From an uncultured Oscillibacter sp. (lineage in GTDB: Bacteria; Bacillota; Clostridia; Oscillospirales; Oscillospiraceae): DNA of 12,793 bases. Positions 12,231 through 12,793 of this stretch are shown in pieces. Position 1 is the first letter of the stretch, and each line of letters begins with the position of its first letter. Both the position numbers and the translations under genes were made by a program. The notes under the pieces were generated by a model. That model did not search any database. It had not been told where the DNA came from and saw only the letters and a program-made list of their open reading frames with translations. Where the stretch lies: the NCBI GenBank assembly GCA_905236835.1, contig CAJOQY010000068.1:1-12793 (forward strand). Direction: 5' to 3'.

Positions 12231-12793
12231 ATGAAAGAGCAAGATCACATGATAGAATTATTAGCGCGGGCGATTCGTGATTTTCAGGTGATTATCATCG
12301 GCGCGGGCGCGGGATTGTCCACATCCGCCGGATTTGTCTATTCCGGAGAGAGATTTGACAAATATTTTCACGATTTCGGCGAGAAATACGGATTTCAAGA
12401 TATGTATTCCGGGGGCTTTTATCCGTATCCGACGGAAGAGGAAAAATGGGCGTATTGGAGCCGTAATATTTTTGTGAATCGCTATTTAGACCCGCCAAAG
12501 CCGGTTTATCAGAATTTGCTGGATTTAATCCGGGAAAAGGATTATTTTGTATTAACAACAAATGTCGATCATTGCTTTCAAAAAGCCGGATTTGACAAGA
12601 AAAGATTATTTTACACGCAGGGGGATTATGGCTTGTTCCAATGTTCGGAGCCGTGCCGTCAGGAGACGTGGGATAATGAAAAGATTGTTCGTGAAATGAT
12701 GGAAAGGCAAAACAATACGCGTATTCCGTCGGATCTGATTCCGCGCTGTCCCAATTGCGGGAAGCCTGTCAGCATGAATCTGCGCGCGGATGA
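12231..12793 (+). CDS. Class M sirtuin (SirTM), N-terminal part, runs off window
   Basis: The visible 187 residues match SirTM, the microbial sirtuins that ADP-ribosylate a lipoyl-carrier protein (GcvH-L) as part of a redox-stress switch with a macrodomain hydrolase. Marks: IIGAGAGLSTSAGF (22-35), YSGERFDKYF, DMYSGGFYPYPTEEEKWAYWSR, TTNVDHCFQKAGFDKKRLFYTQGDYGLFQCSEPC (109-142) and PRCPNCGKPVSMNLRAD. Canonical sirtuins have a catalytic His where this has Q130 in YTQGDYG; N111 and Q130 appear to match N118 and Q137 of the known SirTM (by memory). Cys138/142/173/176 could bind zinc. The start is uncertain: ATG 12231, ATG 12249 and TTG 12213 share the frame and none has a strong ribosome site. 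The partner macrodomain and GcvH-L genes are not in this window and may lie to the right. Confidence 0.85.
   Translation, partial: MKEQDHMIELLARAIRDFQVIIIGAGAGLSTSAGFVYSGERFDKYFHDFGEKYGFQDMYSGGFYPYPTEEEKWAYWSRNIFVNRYLDPPKPVYQNLLDLIREKDYFVLTTNVDHCFQKAGFDKKRLFYTQGDYGLFQCSEPCRQETWDNEKIVREMMERQNNTRIPSDLIPRCPNCGKPVSMNLRAD

Noticed and set aside
12204..12290. A second CRISPR repeat or degenerate pseudo-repeat one spacer downstream
   Set aside because: No segment in the expected range matches either end of the repeat; the sequence is already sirtuin coding DNA.

Overview
The window looks like a chromosomal segment of a Bacillota (clostridial-type) anaerobe. The grounds are strong AGGAGG-like ribosome binding sites, TTG as well as ATG starts, two lipoproteins with lipoboxes, a GerS/YdcC-like LolA-fold lipoprotein next to nnr, two ferredoxin-fused flavoenzymes and an HxlR regulator. 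Coding DNA is GC-rich and full of GCG/CGC, while the gaps between genes are AT-only tracts. This assignment is inferred from gene families, not from a marker gene.

Layout. 1-149 is the 3' end of an unrecognised gene, followed by hairpins (about 155-305). 496-1233 encodes a protein like the N-terminal reader part of COG4127/Mrr-type restriction enzymes that stops just where the nuclease core should begin. 1361-4094 is a probable operon: bifunctional NAD(P)HX epimerase/dehydratase (nnr), a LolA-like lipoprotein and a dCMP deaminase. Converging on it is a VTC-type polyphosphate polymerase (4877-4101, minus). Upstream of that gene is a tandem TGTCA array resembling Pho boxes. 5230-7434 is a YhaN/SbcC-like ABC-type ATPase with a central membrane hairpin, cut in two by one in-frame TGA at 6379. 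It ends in a clear terminator.

From 7493 an excellent promoter drives two flavoproteins carrying [4Fe-4S] ferredoxin domains: a nitroreductase fusion and a pyridoxamine-oxidase-like fusion. A convergent HxlR-type regulator (9555-9163) separates them from an osmoprotectant ABC operon (permease, binding lipoprotein, ATPase; 9775-12107). The promoter of that operon has a perfect dyad over its -10 box, probably an operator.

The right end carries one solitary type I-C-like CRISPR repeat (12171-12203), and then the start of a class M sirtuin (SirTM) that runs off the window. No cas gene and no second repeat are visible.

The observations most worth following are the lone CRISPR repeat in the SirTM leader, the nuclease-less Mrr-type reader, the in-frame TGA in the ATPase, and the Pho-box-like array beside the polyphosphate polymerase. 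No complete novel defence system is proven here.
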